This document shows, one piece after another, positions 48,501-56,762 of a DNA stretch of 64,000 nt. Made by a program: the position numbers and the translations under genes. Source of the DNA: Planctomycetota bacterium (GTDB taxonomy: Bacteria; Planctomycetota; UBA11346); contig JALHRW010000001.1 in NCBI GenBank assembly GCA_022841245.1, positions 1-64,000 on the forward strand, read 5' to 3'. Position 1 is the stretch's first letter. Every line of letters begins with the position of its first letter. The notes below the pieces were generated by a model. That model did not search any database and had not been told where the DNA came from. It was given only the letters and a program-made list of their open reading frames with translations.

Positions 48501-48857
48501 GACCACCAGGGGCGGACGCAGGGTCAGCAGCTCCCACAGGATGGCACCGAGGCCGTACATGTCCCCAGCCGCTGTGGCCGGTGCGCCGGCGGCGCATTCC
48601 GGTGCACGGTAGGCGTCTGTCGCCTCCGCTTCTCCACCCCAGCCGTCCAGGCCGACTCCGCCCTGGGGCGAGACCAGGACGTGCGCCGGCCGCATAGCAC
48701 CATGGTAGCGGCCCTCGGCATGCGCCTCCTGCAGCATGGTGGCCAGGCGGCAGACCAGCTGGAGGCGGTCGATGAAACCGGCCAGGTCAGCGGGTGGCTG
48801 CGGCTGCGCGGCGCGCAGCAGGCGGTCGAGCGGCTGCGGGGGATCGGCTGGGTTCAT
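45510..48857 (-). CDS. Pseudokinase - TM - leucine-rich-repeat protein
   Basis: 1115 residues. Residues ~30-185 look like the C-lobe of a Ser/Thr kinase without the N-lobe. HGAMRPAHVLV (52-62) replaces HRDLKPENIL, losing the catalytic Asp and the Asn; GLDGWG replaces DFG; AYRAPE and DMYGLGAILWELLT are kept. A membrane segment lies at ~281-300. A beta-rich lectin-like region (~310-495) and a helical linker follow. About a dozen ~20-22-residue leucine-rich repeats (~650-960; e.g. LAGMPMERLNLEGNAITDLAP) come next, then a C-terminal domain with DADPYAGTAWSCPP. It ends the pseudopilin operon (4-base overlap). A scaffold or sensor that links outer ligand binding to the cell interior is the simplest idea. 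Confidence 0.8.
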   Translation of the reverse strand: MNPADPPQPLDRLLRAAQPQPPADLAGFIDRLQLVCRLATMLQEAHAEGRYHGAMRPAHVLVSPQGGVGLDGWGGEAEATDAYRAPECAAGAPATAAGDMYGLGAILWELLTLRPPLVVEENLTRFHRRKQAGEQDPLPSDIRCRVPADLLAIARKGMAPDPALRWQGMEELLTALRGWMQRLESVAITLQAEHELAAAAQGHGEARLVATTLRSALALWPGNPAALDGLSSAEGAQAIAAIREGDEAGASGHLGQLSGATHAAVNAELHLLQARNQRRRWSFAVLAGVLLLIAAVAVWTWRQEAASTWRSETQWDFSRGAGTSGLESTWRDVHLAEPLAPPDGDGLSLPPGRIVWLRSVDGRGDVRLGIDVTWTRQIDGIELMLAAPRIQPPASFMTQPGYSCQFGGFRGTQTFLSSSAEAGWPLRPAPIAFAFTPGRRYRLELERQGEHLRLRVDGTVVWDQREVVPIGDSSFRWLALRTWAQVKVARIEVEKPAGAPASVSLATADALADAGHHADALAVYRASLRGDLPPAQRHQAIAKAHLVAARLPDRDEERRQLLRLAEESIPEDSPYLSDVLQAEALCRWQARDWQPALQLAGRVQRRYPGTRCALDLLGRRVDGVPPSTLTALLGLVASGSPVSHLDLAGLGLADLTPLRGMRLESLDISGNRIADLAPLAGMPLRRLVCADNLISDLAPLAGMQLVRLDAGGNRISGLAPLAGMPMERLNLEGNAITDLAPLARMPIEFLRLERNPLASLAPLAGCVQLADLAVSDAPLSDLAPLPFVSLRILSVQRCPVRDLAPLAASRLVWLDLSGTQVSELGALPRATIESLTLAGTPVSGLASLAGLALYQLDLSGTPLASLEGIAGITMFRNTRLVLDRTRVASLAPLMAPALDTLSIRGTAISDLGPLAGRALNQVLADGIPVANVWALTQVSGLQRLSLLDTAASATALDALADHLEREMLLPAVAGPLRIQAAIKAQDWRRLRAMARRIGAYDRLPLPAELGHAEAAALASAAGARLPCPLDRADLRLLANHPAITGPFWVGLKPRSDPAGIPRWVNGRIDPNLALMIRPQADPYAGTAWSCPPTPAEPLLQALDAISGSRYVVLEW

Positions 48858-51800
48858 GGGTAGGCCCGGTTGAGATAGCCGCGGTAGTAGCTGTGCACGG
48901 GGTGCTGGAACATCAGCACCGCGTCCTCGAGGTTGCCTGGCACGCCACCGCGCGTGACGTTGCCGTCGGGATCGACCAGCAGGGCGGATTCCAGATACTG
49001 CTCGGAGACGGCGCGGCCGATGAAGTTGTCGAACAGTTCGCCGCGTACGCGGATCTTGTACTGGCGGCTGCGCTCGAGGGTGAGGCAGCCGGTGAGCGAG
49101 AACGCGGTCAGGCGGCTGGCGGGATCACCGGTGGCGGGATCGCCGGGCTGCGCTCCCACGCCCGGGCCATCGCCGTTGCCGAACGCGGGCTTCCAGCAGG
49201 TCAGGCCGCAATCGGCATCGGCAGCGCTGGCGACCAGGTAGCCGCTGCAGAACACCCTGTTGTCGCCATCGAAGTCCTTGGGCCGGAACGACTCCTTGTA
49301 CGCCTCGGCGGCGCCGAAGAAGCTCAGCCGCCAGTCGTTGAGCACGCGCTCCATCATCTTCGCCCGGGCCCGCGCGACCCGGGTCGGCTGCGTGTCGATG
49401 GTGGTCCCGGGGACGTAGCCAGGATCGTTGCCGGCATTCCACTCGTCGAGCAGCCACAGCTTGTGCGGTGGGACGTTGACGCCGCTCTGTGCGTCGGTGC
49501 TCAGCGGGGTCAGGGTCGGAGCACCGCCCATGGTGGTGTCGATCGGGGTCAGCAGGGTGCGGATGTTGTTGGTTACTCGGTACTCGGCGACGTTCAGGCT
49601 GGTGGCGCTCTGGTAGTTGGACACCGTGGTGTCCCAGCCCGTCCCCTGGAACATGACGTAGCGCGCAGGCCGGACGGCATGCTGGTCGGAGGGCAGGCGC
49701 CTGCCCGGATGGTCGAAGCTCTCGCCGAGGTTGGCGAGGAACTGGCGGTCGAGGTGCTCGATGGTGGTGAAGTCGGCGGCGCCCGGCAGCCAGCTGTCGC
49801 CACCTTTCGGGTCGCTGGCATGCTTGGCCGCGAACCGTCCCTTGCGCACGTACGAGGTGGCGTTCACCAGGTCCGGCGTGGCGGTATAGTTGATGCCGAG
49901 GCTGGCCGGACTCGGGCTCCACAATGTCTGGGAGCGCACATCCTGGCGGTTGGCCCAGGCGAGGTTGGCCGCCTGGTTGACGTAGACGCTGTGCCAGAAG
50001 GCCAAGGCCAGGCGCAGGTAGTAGGAGTTGAGGTAGATGCCGCTGGCCGGCGAGCCGTGGGCGCCGGCGCTGCGCGATACCGACCACCCCTCTGGCGTGA
50101 TAACATTGAGCGGCGCGGGGCCGCGGGCGGAGGGATGCAGGGCCAAGGCCGACAGCTTGTTCGCCAGCGACCAGGAGGCTGCCGGATAGGTCTCGCCATT
50201 GACGTCGATCGGTACCGGCGGGGTGTAGACCTTGATGTAGGAACCGCGGTAGGGCGACAGCCTGCCATCCGAACCGGCGCCGGCGATGCCCGGGCCGAAG
50301 GGGTGGGCAGGGACGAACTCCGCGGCCCAGTTGCTGAAGGTGAAGGTGGTGGCGTTGAAGAATGGCGAGAGGAACTTGAGGCTGGTGCCGACCGCCGGTG
50401 GCGAGCCGGCGACATTGTCCGCCTTGTAGAACACGATGTGCCGGCCGAGGTGGTCGGAACCAACTATCGGCGGGTAGACGTTCGATGAGATGTTGCTCCA
50501 GCGGGTGGTCCAGTTGATGCCTACCCCGGGCCGGTTGGAGTCGTCGGCGGACGAGGTGTGGGCAACCGTGCAGATGAACCAGTTGCCGCCGTTCTCGACC
50601 CGGCTGTTGAGCGCGTAGGCGGTCGAGTTGGTCCAGGCCGGCGGCGCGCTCAGCGGCGTGGCGTCGCGTTGCATCTGGCGCGGATTGCAGCTCGATCCGG
50701 CATGCGCGGTAACGTTGTCCGCCGCCAGGGCGCGCCAGGCCACCGGGCTCTGGGCCGCGGGTTCACGGGCGGCATCGCTGAAGAACAGTTCCCCTGGATA
50801 GCGCTGTGCATTGGCCCGGCCGTCGATCACCGGCACGTGGCTCGCACGCCAGGTCGCCGGCGCGTTCGGCGCCCCGACCGGTGTCGACCAGTAGTCCCGC
50901 ATCGCCGGTGGAGCGTAGGCGAACGGCACCGCTCCGGCGGGCTGGAAGGAGCTGGTGAACAGGTCCGGCCCCTGGCCGTCGACCGTGAGGTTGGCGGCGG
51001 CCGGGATCAGCCAGGTGATCGCCTTGCTGTTGCCGGCATCCCAGGCGAAGGTGGTGTTGGCGCCGCTGACCGTCCTGATCCAGGGGACGCAGGTCTCGCT
51101 AGTGATTGCGACGCCGCGTACCGCCGGCGGGATGTAGGCTGCGACCATCGCCTCGATCACGCGTGGCGCGACCATCAACGCGTTCAGCGCCCAGGGGTGG
51201 TCGGTGCCGGCGCCTTGCGGCCGGCCGAAGGGGGTGGTGCAGCGCTGCGCCACCAGATCGCCGCGCACTCGCGACTCGTTGTCCTTGATCTCGCCGGCCA
51301 TGTGCCAGTTGCTCTTCGAGCCCTGCATGGCGAAGCCGAGGTCGCTGAAGGAGGTGATGGCGCTGCCGATCCAGGTTCCGCCCGGATCGTTCCAGCGCAT
51401 GGCCGGGCTGCCGAAGACGCAATGCAGGGCGCGACCGCCCGGGGGGGCGTCGGGCGAACGGTACCACATGGCGCCACCGCCGCGTCCGGGCCATTCGCGC
51501 GGCTGCCCGTTCACGAACAGGCTGTTGGCGTAGGCGCCCTGGCCGAGGAAGATGGCTTCCATGCTGTCGCTGCGGTCGTAATCGAGGCCGGCGAACTGCG
51601 CCCCGACCGCGTAGACGGATTCCTTGTAGGCGGTCTGGCACTGCATCCGGGCCGCGGCATCCAGCCAGGGCATGTCGGTGTTGAGCCACAACGCGGCCGA
51701 CATGTCGTCGATGCCGACGGCGTAGCGCAACCGGTAGCGAGCATCCGCCACGCTGGTCACCGGACGGCAGTCGGCGTCGAGCAGCAGCGGGTTGTCGCCG

Positions 51801-52441
51801 GGATGCGCCTTGGTGATTACGGCGCCGCGCACGAACGGTTCGACCGGCGGGAAGGGGGTCTTGACCGCCGCCGGGTTCGGCGTGGTGGTCGAATAGAGGT
51901 CGTAGGTCGACGGGTCGTACAGCGCTCCTGGCCCGGTCGCCTTGAAGCTGAAGCGGTTGGCCTCGAACCATCGGGCGAACCCCGGTTTGACTACCGTGCC
52001 GTTCGAAAACCCGATGGTGCGGCCGGTCGTGATACCGAAGAAGTGCAGATTCTGCAGGGCCAGGTCCGGTCCCATGTCGTACGGCTGTGGCGTCTGGATG
52101 TGCACCTCGCTGCTCGACTTCCGCCGCGACAGCAGCTGAAAGACGTTGCTGTTGGGCGAATCGTAGTGGCTGCGCGCCGGCACGGTGAGGTTGTCGCGCA
52201 CCTCGTCGGCCATGGCGTATTCGTGCAGGCACACCGTCATCGCGTGCTGCATGCCCATGTCGGCAGCCAGCCGGGCGAGATCGTCCTTGCGCTGTACCAG
52301 GCTGGTGCCGCGCGACATCTGCATCGAGCGCAGGAACGAGAACGCGATCACCAGCATGATCGTGGTGAGGCCCATGAGGAAGAGCAGGACGCTCGCTTGC
52401 CTGCTGCGGCCGTGGGATCGGGAACCGGGTGCTGCGGGCAT
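48854..52441 (-). CDS. Very large PilX/GspK-like pseudopilus component
   Basis: 1195 residues. A short basic N-terminus (MPAAPGSRSHGRSRQ) is followed by one hydrophobic helix (ASVLLFLMGLTTIMLVIAFSFLRS) in the style of PilX/GspK proteins, without the Glu at +5. The remaining ~1150 residues form a soluble extracytoplasmic region of no family I recognise, with Trp/Tyr/Pro-rich stretches and several Cys pairs. GspK proteins are usually ~300 residues, so this is about four times larger. It follows the PilW/GspJ-like gene by 7 bases and overlaps the pseudokinase gene by 4. It may be the tip adhesin or cargo binder of the pseudopilus. Confidence 0.72.
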   Translation of the reverse strand: MPAAPGSRSHGRSRQASVLLFLMGLTTIMLVIAFSFLRSMQMSRGTSLVQRKDDLARLAADMGMQHAMTVCLHEYAMADEVRDNLTVPARSHYDSPNSNVFQLLSRRKSSSEVHIQTPQPYDMGPDLALQNLHFFGITTGRTIGFSNGTVVKPGFARWFEANRFSFKATGPGALYDPSTYDLYSTTTPNPAAVKTPFPPVEPFVRGAVITKAHPGDNPLLLDADCRPVTSVADARYRLRYAVGIDDMSAALWLNTDMPWLDAAARMQCQTAYKESVYAVGAQFAGLDYDRSDSMEAIFLGQGAYANSLFVNGQPREWPGRGGGAMWYRSPDAPPGGRALHCVFGSPAMRWNDPGGTWIGSAITSFSDLGFAMQGSKSNWHMAGEIKDNESRVRGDLVAQRCTTPFGRPQGAGTDHPWALNALMVAPRVIEAMVAAYIPPAVRGVAITSETCVPWIRTVSGANTTFAWDAGNSKAITWLIPAAANLTVDGQGPDLFTSSFQPAGAVPFAYAPPAMRDYWSTPVGAPNAPATWRASHVPVIDGRANAQRYPGELFFSDAAREPAAQSPVAWRALAADNVTAHAGSSCNPRQMQRDATPLSAPPAWTNSTAYALNSRVENGGNWFICTVAHTSSADDSNRPGVGINWTTRWSNISSNVYPPIVGSDHLGRHIVFYKADNVAGSPPAVGTSLKFLSPFFNATTFTFSNWAAEFVPAHPFGPGIAGAGSDGRLSPYRGSYIKVYTPPVPIDVNGETYPAASWSLANKLSALALHPSARGPAPLNVITPEGWSVSRSAGAHGSPASGIYLNSYYLRLALAFWHSVYVNQAANLAWANRQDVRSQTLWSPSPASLGINYTATPDLVNATSYVRKGRFAAKHASDPKGGDSWLPGAADFTTIEHLDRQFLANLGESFDHPGRRLPSDQHAVRPARYVMFQGTGWDTTVSNYQSATSLNVAEYRVTNNIRTLLTPIDTTMGGAPTLTPLSTDAQSGVNVPPHKLWLLDEWNAGNDPGYVPGTTIDTQPTRVARARAKMMERVLNDWRLSFFGAAEAYKESFRPKDFDGDNRVFCSGYLVASAADADCGLTCWKPAFGNGDGPGVGAQPGDPATGDPASRLTAFSLTGCLTLERSRQYKIRVRGELFDNFIGRAVSEQYLESALLVDPDGNVTRGGVPGNLEDAVLMFQHPVHSYYRGYLNRAYP

Positions 52442-52448
52442 GGGCGGC

Positions 52449-53432
52449 TCAGGGTCCGGGGTTGGCGGTCAGGCCGGGCGCGGCGATGGAGAAGGAGAAG
52501 TCCTGGGAGATGGTCTCCTGATCATCGGCCAGGTTCATCGCGATGCGGATGAGGCGCGGCCGCCTGGCGAGCTGGCCGCGGTAGTCGTTCCCGGCCGGCC
52601 CGCGCGCATCCATGTATAGGCCGTCGATGCTGTGCACCGCGGCGCTGCCGCTGCCGACCGTCACCTGGCTGCCGCCGGCATCGAGCCAGCCGATGGTCAG
52701 GTCGCGCACCCGGGTGGAGCTGAGCCGCTCATTGCGGTCGAGATCGGCGAGATCGCCGATGTCGGACATGAAGTCCGACTGTTCGAGCAGCACCCTGGCG
52801 TCGGGCGTGTTATAGCGGTTGAAGTCGAGCGAGGCGATGCCGCCGGATGCGTCGCGCAACGGTCGCGGCAGATTGAGGAAGAGCAGGCCGCCGGAGTCGC
52901 CGCCGTCGGGCTTCTGCAGCTGGGTGCCCTGGTCCCACACGCTGGCGTTGGCGCCGACGATGCCGCGATCGACCTGCCAGCGCCTGGTGCCGCTGCTCTG
53001 CGAGCGGTAGAGCGCGTGCGCCGCGATCTTCCATACTCCGTCCACCTGGCGCCAGGTGCGCTTGAAGCGCCAGCGGATCCAGTGGTGGTCGGACATGAAC
53101 TGCTCGCGGATGTCCTCGGAGAACTGCGTGCGCAGCGGATTGGCGGTGCGCATGCACACCACTTCGACGCTGTCGCTGCGCTCGCTGCCGACCACCACGC
53201 CGGGCGCGCTGCGCGCGAAGAAGGCGACGGCTGGCGCCAGGTTGGCGAAGTCGCGCTGCAGGAACTCGCGGTAGACCGCCGCCGACTGGTGCAATTCGAC
53301 CCGGGCGGTGGTGCGCGCCGCTGCGGCCTTCGACTTGACCAGTGCTGACCATGCGAGGGTCATCAGCAGCATCCCCAGGGCGATGGAGACGAGTAGTTCG
53401 ATCAGCGTGATGCCGTGCCGCGAACGCATCAC
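52449..53432 (-). CDS. PilW/GspJ-like pseudopilin
   Basis: 327 residues. N-terminal prepilin signal MMRSRHG / ITLIELLVSIALGMLLMTLAWSAL, with Glu at +5 and Ile instead of Phe/Met at +1. The following segment (ARTTARVELHQSAAVYREFLQRDFANLAPAV) and its position fit PilW/GspJ. The C-terminal half ends with an Arg-rich strand (GQLARRPRLIRIAMNLADDQ). It overlaps the PilV/GspI-like gene by 4 bases. Confidence 0.82.
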   Translation of the reverse strand: MMRSRHGITLIELLVSIALGMLLMTLAWSALVKSKAAAARTTARVELHQSAAVYREFLQRDFANLAPAVAFFARSAPGVVVGSERSDSVEVVCMRTANPLRTQFSEDIREQFMSDHHWIRWRFKRTWRQVDGVWKIAAHALYRSQSSGTRRWQVDRGIVGANASVWDQGTQLQKPDGGDSGGLLFLNLPRPLRDASGGIASLDFNRYNTPDARVLLEQSDFMSDIGDLADLDRNERLSSTRVRDLTIGWLDAGGSQVTVGSGSAAVHSIDGLYMDARGPAGNDYRGQLARRPRLIRIAMNLADDQETISQDFSFSIAAPGLTANPGP

Positions 53433-54013
53433 AGGCCCCCGCTGCGCAGCACGCGGTCGACCACGCTGGCCAGGGGCTTGCTCTCGGCCGGCCCGTAGCT
53501 GGCCCAGTAGACGTCGACGCGCACCTCGACCAGGCGCGTGGTGTCGTTCAACCGGTCGCTGGCCAGCGACTGTTCGCGGCGTTCGACGTAGTAGCCGTTG
53601 AGCCAGCCGGAAGCGCAGCCGGGGGCGGGGGTGCCGGCGGTGAACAGGCCGGCGTTGTTGGCCTTGGGATCGGCCATGTCGTAGACCACGACCGGGGCGG
53701 CGGAAGTGACGTCCCAGCCGGTGTACGACCAGACCGGCGTCGCCGTGCCGTCACTGGCGTTCCAGGTGGCGCCGGTCCTGCTCCAGGTCCACGGTGTGCT
53801 CTGCCCGGTGAGCGGATCCGAGGTGACGCCGAGCGGCAGGGGGTCCTTGAGCACGGTCATGGCGGTGGCCCACGCCGAGGCCTCGGCCTGGGCGGAGGCC
53901 GCGGTGCGCACGCCGAAGAGGAAGACGCCGATCACCGACATCGTCCCCACCGCGAAGAGCAGAATGCAGGCGAGGATCTCGACCAGGGTGAAGGCGCGGT
54001 GGCGTGCGGTCAT
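53429..54013 (-). CDS. PilV/GspI-like pseudopilin
   Basis: 194 residues from the ATG at 54013, which overlaps the previous gene's stop (ATGA). The prepilin signal is MTARHRA / FTLVEILACILLFAVGTMSVIGVF, with Glu at +5 and Ala at -1. The FTLVEILA opening and short size are typical of PilV/GspI. The C-terminal region (TTRLVEVRVDVYWASYG) resembles the usual strand pair of minor pseudopilins. The longer upstream frame is antisense-like and not supported. Confidence 0.82.
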   Translation of the reverse strand: MTARHRAFTLVEILACILLFAVGTMSVIGVFLFGVRTAASAQAEASAWATAMTVLKDPLPLGVTSDPLTGQSTPWTWSRTGATWNASDGTATPVWSYTGWDVTSAAPVVVYDMADPKANNAGLFTAGTPAPGCASGWLNGYYVERREQSLASDRLNDTTRLVEVRVDVYWASYGPAESKPLASVVDRVLRSGGL

Positions 54014-55446
54014 TTCAGCCACACTTGCCTCTCGCTGAGCATGGTCGGGGTGACGAAGTCGGTGATCGGCCGGCCCTGGACCGCGCCCCGGCCCTGACCG
54101 AAGCCGCCCAGGACGCTGCCGTCGAGGTGGCGGTCGGCGGGGAAGTTCACCTGCATGTTGCCGGCGTTGCGCCACCACGTGGCCGCGGGCGGGAAGGTGG
54201 TCAGGCCCTGCAGGTGATCGCTGCGCGACACCGCGATCACGCGCACCTCGCCGAGGCGGGTGACGAAGACGCGGTACAGCGGCGAGATCGAGGCAAGCGC
54301 GGCTTGCGCGGTGTCGAAGCGGTCGTTGTCGTCCAGGCTATCTGGCGCGATGGTGATGAACCAGCCGCCGCTGTCCTGGTCGAAGTTGCCGGCTTCGGCC
54401 TGGGTGTGCTGGTTGACATCGCCGCTGTAGGTAGCGAGCCCGCTGCCGTTGCAGCGGTCGTTGGCGCCGCGCAGGAAGGCCGGTCCGGCAGCGGTGTTCT
54501 TGCCGTTCCACAGGTAGGGGCTGTGCCGTCCCGGCATCCAGTTGCCCCAGCGCACCTCGCCGGTGCTGAGGAAGACGAGCGAGCAGTCGCGCCAGGCGGC
54601 GTCGATCAGCGGACGTGGGGTCCCGGCGGTGTAGAGGACATCGCCGGAGGGCTGGTTGGGGATGGTGAGCGCCTCGTTGCAGCGGTAGTTGGTCTGCCCC
54701 ACATCCCAATGCGCGAGGCTGCGGGTGGCGGTGTGCTCGCAGGTGGTCGGTCTGGGATCCCGGATGCCGATCGGGACAGTGCCGGTGGCGGTCGTGACGA
54801 TGGTGCGATCCATGCCCCAGTAGAAGAAGCCGCTGCCGTCGACCGTCGGATCGTAGCCGCCCCACGGCCACAGGCGCTTGTTCACCGCATCGTACCAGCC
54901 GAACCATGGGCGCGGATAGGAATCGTGCGCCGACACGCCGCGGTACGCCCCCGAGATGTCGGTGATGTCGCCGTAGTCCATGTCGCTCAGGGCGAGGAGG
55001 CGCGCTTTGCCCGCCGGCAGCACATGCGCCTCATCAGCCCAGGCGCGATCGATCAATTCAGCGGTCTCGAACAGCGAGTGCGGCTTGAAGTTGTAGCCGG
55101 CGGCTGCGATCGCCGGCAGATCGTCGTATATCTGCGGTCGATCGGCGGTGTCGGCGGTGCCCGGCCCCAGGATGCGGTACCAGTGGCCACCGGAACGGTT
55201 GTTGAGCACGAGCCCGCTGCTGCCCGGCTTGTTCTGGATGTGGAAGACCACGGCGTGCACCGTCTTGCGCTCCATCGCCAGGGCGCGGGCCCGGCGGCAT
55301 GTGGCCGCCAGCTCGTCAGCCGCGGCCTTCACCGCCTGCCGGCGCACATCGGTCTTGGCGAAGTCGTAGCTCACCATGCCCATGAGCAGGGCGATGATGC
55401 CGATGACCACCAGCAGCTCGATCAGGCTGAAGCCGAGGCGATTCAC
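54010..55446 (-). CDS. GspH/FimT-like pseudopilin with large extra domain
   Basis: 478 residues. Prepilin signal MNRLG / FSLIELLVVIGIIALLMGMVSYDF with Gly at -1 and Glu at +5. The next ~60 residues (VKAAADELAATCRRARALAMERKTVHAVVFHIQN) match the GspH/FimT pattern. Typical family members are ~170-200 residues; here ~280 more follow, with no recognised domain (GDVNQHTQAEAGNFDQDSG near the middle). It overlaps both neighbours by 4 bases. Enlarged minor pseudopilins are a feature of this operon. Confidence 0.83.
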   Translation of the reverse strand: MNRLGFSLIELLVVIGIIALLMGMVSYDFAKTDVRRQAVKAAADELAATCRRARALAMERKTVHAVVFHIQNKPGSSGLVLNNRSGGHWYRILGPGTADTADRPQIYDDLPAIAAAGYNFKPHSLFETAELIDRAWADEAHVLPAGKARLLALSDMDYGDITDISGAYRGVSAHDSYPRPWFGWYDAVNKRLWPWGGYDPTVDGSGFFYWGMDRTIVTTATGTVPIGIRDPRPTTCEHTATRSLAHWDVGQTNYRCNEALTIPNQPSGDVLYTAGTPRPLIDAAWRDCSLVFLSTGEVRWGNWMPGRHSPYLWNGKNTAAGPAFLRGANDRCNGSGLATYSGDVNQHTQAEAGNFDQDSGGWFITIAPDSLDDNDRFDTAQAALASISPLYRVFVTRLGEVRVIAVSRSDHLQGLTTFPPAATWWRNAGNMQVNFPADRHLDGSVLGGFGQGRGAVQGRPITDFVTPTMLSERQVWLK

Positions 55447-56660
55447 TGCAGCCCCTTGTTGTAGGACAGCACCGATATGTTATCGGCGTTCTGCGGGTCG
55501 CTGCGCATGGCGCTGAACAGGCCGTTGCGACCCGGGCTCCACAGTTCGAATTCCAGGGCGTAGGGCCTGGCCGCGGTGCTGCGGACATCCGAGGCGATTG
55601 CCCCGGTCACGGCCCGGCCTTTCGGCCCCATGCCGTAGTCCAGCTCGTCGAGGATGGTGAGGTTGCTGGTCGAGAAGGCCCGGGCCCCGGGGCTGACGGT
55701 GCAGACGTAGACCAGCGCATGGCCGTAGGGATCGAGGATGGTCTGGCCGCTGGCATCGATGTCGCCCTTGGCCGAGGTTGCGCTGCGCCGGCGCAGCGTT
55801 TCGCTGAGGTACTCGCCGCGCCAGCCGGACGCCTTGGCCGCCGCTGCGCCCAGCGCCGGGCCGCGGCTGTCGTCGCCCAGCGCGCCGCGCTTGTTGTAGG
55901 GCCGGTACTCGTACCGACTGAAGGTGTTGTAGCACAGGGTGGTGTAGCGGGCGTCGAGCTTCGGCCGCAGCGCCTTGTCGGCCGGCAGCGCCGGATCGAG
56001 CCCCTCCGGGGCGAGGGTCGGCAGCTGGCCGGAGAGGTAGCGCAGCAGGGTGATCTCGCTGGCCAGGCGGGTCAGCGTGGAGGCGGAGAGGATGGCCGTG
56101 CCGCCGTCGCTGTTGGCCGGCGGGTTGATGCTGGGCAGGTGGCTGGCGGCCCCGCCGTTGAGCAGGAAGTGGCTGTTGGGCCTGCTGATCAGCGGGACGT
56201 TGCCGTTGTTCTCGTTCAACAGGATGTTGCTGCGGTAGCCGGCGACGCCGGTGAATTCAGCGCGGAACGCATGCGTCCCGTCCAGGCCGGCGACGCCGAC
56301 GTTGCGCCCGTTGATGAAGGCGAAGGCGTTGCCGATGGTGGTGAGGTCGCTCTGCATGTCCGTCAGGTAGGTGGCGCGTTCGGCCGCGTCGGCCGGCTTC
56401 CAGGCTAGGCGCCGACCGAGATCGTTGCTCCACTGCGTCGGATCGGCATGGGCGTTGGTCAGGTCGGTGTTCCACGGATAGGTGCCGATCTCGCTGCGGA
56501 ACTGGCGCAGGGCCTGGTCCACCTTCATCAGCAGGGCGCGGGTGTTGGTCTCCAGGGCCTTGCGCTGGGCGATGCCCATCACCGAGGTCAGCATGGCGCT
56601 GAGCAGGGCCAGGATCGCGATCACGATCAGCAGCTCGATCAGCGTGAAGCCGCGGTTCAT
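55443..56660 (-). CDS. GspG-like major pseudopilin, first gene of the operon
   Basis: 405 residues. Prepilin signal MNRG / FTLIELLIVIAILALLSAMLTSVMG, then a long N-terminal helix (KALETNTRALLMKVDQALRQFRSEIGTYPWN), as in GspG proteins, which share the YP block. The C-terminus carries DPYGHALVYVCTVSPG and ELWSPGRNGLFSA, like the DPWG...SxGPDG motifs of GspG. It is more than twice the usual length. It leads the six-gene operon and is preceded by a promoter-like TTGACA (56733-56728) overlapping LacI-type palindromes. A fragment of a second copy of this gene lies at 59181-59294. Confidence 0.87.
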   Translation of the reverse strand: MNRGFTLIELLIVIAILALLSAMLTSVMGIAQRKALETNTRALLMKVDQALRQFRSEIGTYPWNTDLTNAHADPTQWSNDLGRRLAWKPADAAERATYLTDMQSDLTTIGNAFAFINGRNVGVAGLDGTHAFRAEFTGVAGYRSNILLNENNGNVPLISRPNSHFLLNGGAASHLPSINPPANSDGGTAILSASTLTRLASEITLLRYLSGQLPTLAPEGLDPALPADKALRPKLDARYTTLCYNTFSRYEYRPYNKRGALGDDSRGPALGAAAAKASGWRGEYLSETLRRRSATSAKGDIDASGQTILDPYGHALVYVCTVSPGARAFSTSNLTILDELDYGMGPKGRAVTGAIASDVRSTAARPYALEFELWSPGRNGLFSAMRSDPQNADNISVLSYNKGLQ

Positions 56661-56708
56661 CGGCTCGGTGCAGCGTGGATAAGTGGGCCAGGCATTACGC
56701 TTGTAAAA

Positions 56709-56724
56709 CTAACGTTAGCGCTAA
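56709..56724. promoter_or_regulatory. Overlapping LacI-type palindromes between the pseudopilin operon and its regulator
   Basis: CTAACGTTAG (56709-56718) overlaps TTAGCGCTAA (56715-56724); both are perfect 10-bp palindromes with central CG, the usual form of LacI-family sites. The 14-mer AAAACTAACGTTAG (56705-56718) recurs exactly at 59496-59509. On the minus strand a TTGACA box (56733-56728) lies just outside, so a bound repressor would block the pseudopilin promoter. Confidence 0.75.
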
Positions 56725-56762
56725 GCTTGTCAATCTGAGCAGGAAGGATACCATCAGGCTGT

